Positions 6,375-8,876 of a stretch of 8,876 nt of DNA are shown here, piece after piece. The notes below the pieces were generated by a model that was not told the DNA's origin, made no database searches, and saw only the letters and a list, made by a program, of their open reading frames with translations. The stretch's first letter is position 1, and each line of letters begins with the position of its first letter. Made by a program: the position numbers and the translations under genes. The DNA is from Chromatiales bacterium (GTDB lineage Bacteria > Pseudomonadota > Gammaproteobacteria > UBA6429): NCBI GenBank assembly GCA_027076405.1, contig JALTJN010000528.1:1-8876 (forward strand). The letters are read 5' to 3'.

Positions 6375-8633
6375 ATGAAAATAGCTAAAACAAGTGCCAT
6401 TGATATTACACTTAAAGGAAGTGTAGGTTCATTTAAAGTTGGTCGAACTGGCAAAAATGAATCCTTGGAAGTGAAATATATACTTACTCATGTTGGCTTA
6501 AATTTTGATATGGGTGGAGATGAAAAATTACTCAAAGAGTTAGCGCCTGTTAGAGAGATTTTCGATTTTAAAAGCCTTGATTTTGATGAAATAATGCAAA
6601 GAGATATTGATGATGCGCGAGTTTCGAGTGAGTTAATTCCATATATATTAGATGAATCATCGACTGATTTAATAAAGTTCTTTCCTCCAATCGTTGTGGT
6701 TGTTTTGCCTGTTGAATCAGATAGAAACAAACCAGCCAAATATTATCCCAAATTGAAAATTGAAGATGAAACTAGAAAAGATGATGAATCAGGTGTTGAT
6801 ATATGGAAAATCACCCAATCTGGCGATATTGGTAATGAAGTTTTTAAATTTGAACAACCAATAGTTGATGATGAAGTCTTGTTGCATGATTTAGTTTCGC
6901 TGAAATTGAATACATCAAAATGTAGGCTTGTTATTGTAGACGGGCAGCATCGTGCTATGGCATTACTTGCGCTATATAGAAATTTAAAAGATGACTGGAC
7001 AGATGCTAGAAGAAAACCGTTTGAAAGTTATTATCAAGAATGGACTCCTGATTATATAAAAACATTTAATTTGAAAGAAATAAAACTTCCTATGATTGTA
7101 TGTACTATTCCAAATTTAGATAGTTCATATGAAAAATCAAAAGGTGATTATGACTTAAAGAAAGCTAGCAGATCAATTTTTTTAACACTAAATAAGCATG
7201 CAAGAAAAGTTTCGAGATCTAGAAATTTATTATTAGATGATTCTGATTTGATTTCATCATTTATGAGAATGATTTTGTCAGAGGTTAAGAATAATGAAAA
7301 AAATCATCTAGCTAAAAAGAGTCTTGAAATACATAATATTGAATTGGATCAATCTGGAGATAAACAAAAAATCAGCAGTCCTATGGCATTTACTGGTGTT
7401 TCACACTTATATTATATTGTTGAACATTTATTGCTTGATAGTGGTGATGTTAATGGAGTAAAAAAACGTGAAGGTCGTTTTTCTACGAGAACTAAAGGCC
7501 AATATTTTACAAATGCGCTGACAAGATTAGATTGTGAGAATAAATTAGGAAAAGATGCGTTAATAAATATTACCAGAAATATATTTACACGTAATGATGA
7601 ATGGGAATTAGGTAAAGAATTTATGATGAGATATGGAGTGAATATCCTGAAAGCTTATTCTGATTTCTTGCCTTTTGAACTATTTTCACGAGCGACACAA
7701 AAAATCAAGAATGATGCTTCGAGTCATGCAGATATTCACATCACACCAATGTTGTTTGATGGACAAGGTATAGCTAAGGTATTTGAAGATCATAGAGTAT
7801 CACTTAAACAGCGATTAGCTGAAGGTTATTTCAAGCATGATGTACCTAAAATTGAAGAATTTAATAAGGGGCTGAATAATACAAATGAAAATTATCAGAA
7901 CTTTATTGATAATTTTAGACATGAGTTAGCTATTAATTATCTAAATGGATTATCTTCTACTATATTCTCAGCTAATGAGGCTGGTAAAGTAATTATTTTT
8001 GATAAGGCTAAGCAATTTGTTGATACGATATATGATCAAATATTCTCAGTAATTGCCTTTCAAGCTGCATTTGTTTGTGGTTTCTATACAGAATTTGAAA
8101 AATTTTCAGATAAATACTCAGGTGATTTAAGTTTAGACGTTGAGAGTTTATTTTCTGAATATGTTGAGCAGATGAATAATTTTTTTAAGCCTAGTTCATT
8201 TTCTAAGGCAAAGGCATTAATTAATTTGTTCATCGGTGAGTGCAAAGGTGAAAATTTTAAAGAATTAGAAATTGTTAAGGGAACACCTTCAACATATCGT
8301 AATATTGTTTTTCCAGGTGAAATGGCACCAGATGAATGGCCTAAATATCGATATCTTATGCTAGAATTGTGGGAGCCAAACAATGCAAAACTTCAAGAAA
8401 AATTAGATTTAGAAAGAATAATTTGTAGAAAGCAAATTATAAAGTCATTATATTCACGGAATTTGAAATCATATTGTCAAGAGAATGGTATTTCTGAAGA
8501 TTCAACTAGTAATGAAGAAAAATTAGAAGTTTATGATAATGCATATAATAACTATAAGGATATGTTGAAAAATATAGAAAAAGCTTCTGTGTTACAAAAA
8601 ACAGAATTAAAAAATGTATGTATTGCTTCATAA
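6375..8633 (+). CDS. DGQHR-motif protein (DndB-like N-terminal region) with long C-terminal extension
   Basis: A 752-residue protein. RLVIVDGQHRAMALLAL (residues 184-200) contains the DGQHR motif seen in DndB and related ParB-like-fold proteins of DNA-modification loci. A second conserved-looking block, FLTLNKHARKVSRSRNLLLDD (269-289), resembles the Asn-containing segment after the motif in DndB-type proteins. DndB is about 360 residues and acts in Dnd loci as a DNA-binding regulator; this protein is twice that length, with a mostly helical C-terminal half (about 400-752) that I do not recognise. The DGQ-R arrangement also resembles the DGQQR motif of DUF262, the nucleotide-sensing domain of SspE. 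Start ATG 6375 abuts the previous stop and has AGGAAGGA (6362-6369) as a strong ribosome site. Arg codons are AGA-rich. Role as regulator, phosphorothioate sensor or effector subunit is undecided. Confidence 0.72.
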   Translation: MKIAKTSAIDITLKGSVGSFKVGRTGKNESLEVKYILTHVGLNFDMGGDEKLLKELAPVREIFDFKSLDFDEIMQRDIDDARVSSELIPYILDESSTDLIKFFPPIVVVVLPVESDRNKPAKYYPKLKIEDETRKDDESGVDIWKITQSGDIGNEVFKFEQPIVDDEVLLHDLVSLKLNTSKCRLVIVDGQHRAMALLALYRNLKDDWTDARRKPFESYYQEWTPDYIKTFNLKEIKLPMIVCTIPNLDSSYEKSKGDYDLKKASRSIFLTLNKHARKVSRSRNLLLDDSDLISSFMRMILSEVKNNEKNHLAKKSLEIHNIELDQSGDKQKISSPMAFTGVSHLYYIVEHLLLDSGDVNGVKKREGRFSTRTKGQYFTNALTRLDCENKLGKDALINITRNIFTRNDEWELGKEFMMRYGVNILKAYSDFLPFELFSRATQKIKNDASSHADIHITPMLFDGQGIAKVFEDHRVSLKQRLAEGYFKHDVPKIEEFNKGLNNTNENYQNFIDNFRHELAINYLNGLSSTIFSANEAGKVIIFDKAKQFVDTIYDQIFSVIAFQAAFVCGFYTEFEKFSDKYSGDLSLDVESLFSEYVEQMNNFFKPSSFSKAKALINLFIGECKGENFKELEIVKGTPSTYRNIVFPGEMAPDEWPKYRYLMLELWEPNNAKLQEKLDLERIICRKQIIKSLYSRNLKSYCQENGISEDSTSNEEKLEVYDNAYNNYKDMLKNIEKASVLQKTELKNVCIAS

Positions 8634-8640
8634 ATTATTT

Positions 8641-8874
8641 TTAAAATACGCTTTTGTTATTTAATGGTGCTGGCTCAAACTTCCCACCATAATCAAAAAA
8701 ATCAATATCAAGTTCACGTAGCTTGATTTTGATTCTTTCCAGTAAAAGTGGTTCATCTTTTTCCCAGTCATCGTAGCGCATTAGGCTGACTTTGCCTGAA
8801 CGGATGTGGGCTTTAATAAGTTGGAATTCATCAATATCACCATATAGTTGTGTGGCGCAGCCAATATAAATACG
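8641..8874 (-). CDS. C-terminal fragment resembling the DNA phosphorothioation-associated putative methyltransferase family
   Basis: The minus strand is open from the right edge to TTA (stop TAA) at 8641-8643, giving the last 77 residues of a protein. The fragment begins RIYIGCATQLYGDID, followed by LIKAHIRSGKVSLMRYDDW and a basic helix RIKIKLRELDIDFFDY. This block resembles, from memory, the C-terminal region of the putative methyltransferase family found beside dnd/phosphorothioation genes. The catalytic part lies outside the window, so methyltransferase activity cannot be seen here. It converges on the DGQHR gene with only 7 bp between the stop codons and no evident terminator. Its placement next to an Ssp-like operon supports the assignment, which should still be treated as tentative. 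Confidence 0.55.
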   Translation of the reverse strand, partial: RIYIGCATQLYGDIDEFQLIKAHIRSGKVSLMRYDDWEKDEPLLLERIKIKLRELDIDFFDYGGKFEPAPLNNKSVF

Positions 8875-8876
8875 TA

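Noticed and set aside
8707..8730. Hairpin ATCAAG/CTTGAT followed by T residues as a terminator for the operon
   Set aside because: The stem is only 6 bp and A/T-rich with a 9-base loop and few T residues, and it lies in the coding part of the convergent gene.
8841..8874. IYIG at the start of the minus-strand fragment as a second GIY-YIG nuclease
   Set aside because: The residues after it (CATQLYGDID) do not fit the GIY-YIG pattern, and no matching GIY half or catalytic Glu is visible.
1..8876. CRISPR array, tRNA, rRNA or insertion sequence
   Set aside because: I saw no regularly spaced repeats, no cloverleaf or rRNA-like sequence, and no transposase or terminal inverted repeats.

Overview
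This AT-rich window holds a compact DNA-modification/defence operon of the Ssp (single-strand phosphorothioation) type. It ends in an unusual two-gene module that is not the usual SspE effector. The host is probably a low-GC Gram-negative bacterium, plausibly a gammaproteobacterium. The reasons are codon usage, sigma70-like promoter spacing, Shine-Dalgarno use, and an upstream gene fragment ending in a hydrophobic segment plus RRK, like PEP-CTERM or GlyGly-CTERM sorting tails. Species cannot be assigned from this sequence.

Layout. Positions 3-71: C-terminal end of a membrane-anchored or sorted protein, followed by an intrinsic terminator (98-123). Positions 124-279: AT-rich control region with a TTGACA-N17-CATAGT promoter (209-237), two overlapping inverted repeats sharing an ATGT-N6-ACAT core, and three TTAATGT direct repeats. 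Positions 280-8633: six tightly packed same-strand genes. These are a small ribbon-helix-helix-like protein, a DUF4007 protein (SspB-like), a large P-loop ATPase (SspC-like), a PP-loop/PAPS-reductase-like enzyme (SspD-like), a GIY-YIG nuclease candidate and a 752-residue DGQHR-motif protein. Gaps run from a 4-bp ATGA overlap to 1 bp, so this is almost certainly one operon with translational coupling. Positions 8641-8874: the end of a convergent gene resembling the putative methyltransferase family associated with DNA phosphorothioation.

How the genes may work together. By analogy with known Ssp systems, SspB, SspC and SspD would place sulfur in the DNA backbone using sulfur from a cysteine desulfurase. 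No sspA is present here, so host IscS or an sspA elsewhere would be needed. The canonical partner SspE combines a DGQ-type DUF262 domain with an HNH nuclease. Here a DGQHR protein and a separate GIY-YIG nuclease sit in its place. The main hypothesis is that this pair is an alternative restriction/sensing module fused to an SspBCD modification core. The small ribbon-helix-helix-like protein is the likely autoregulator acting on the palindromes at the promoter. Arg codon use shifts towards AGA/AGG in the last two genes, which fits a module acquired separately.
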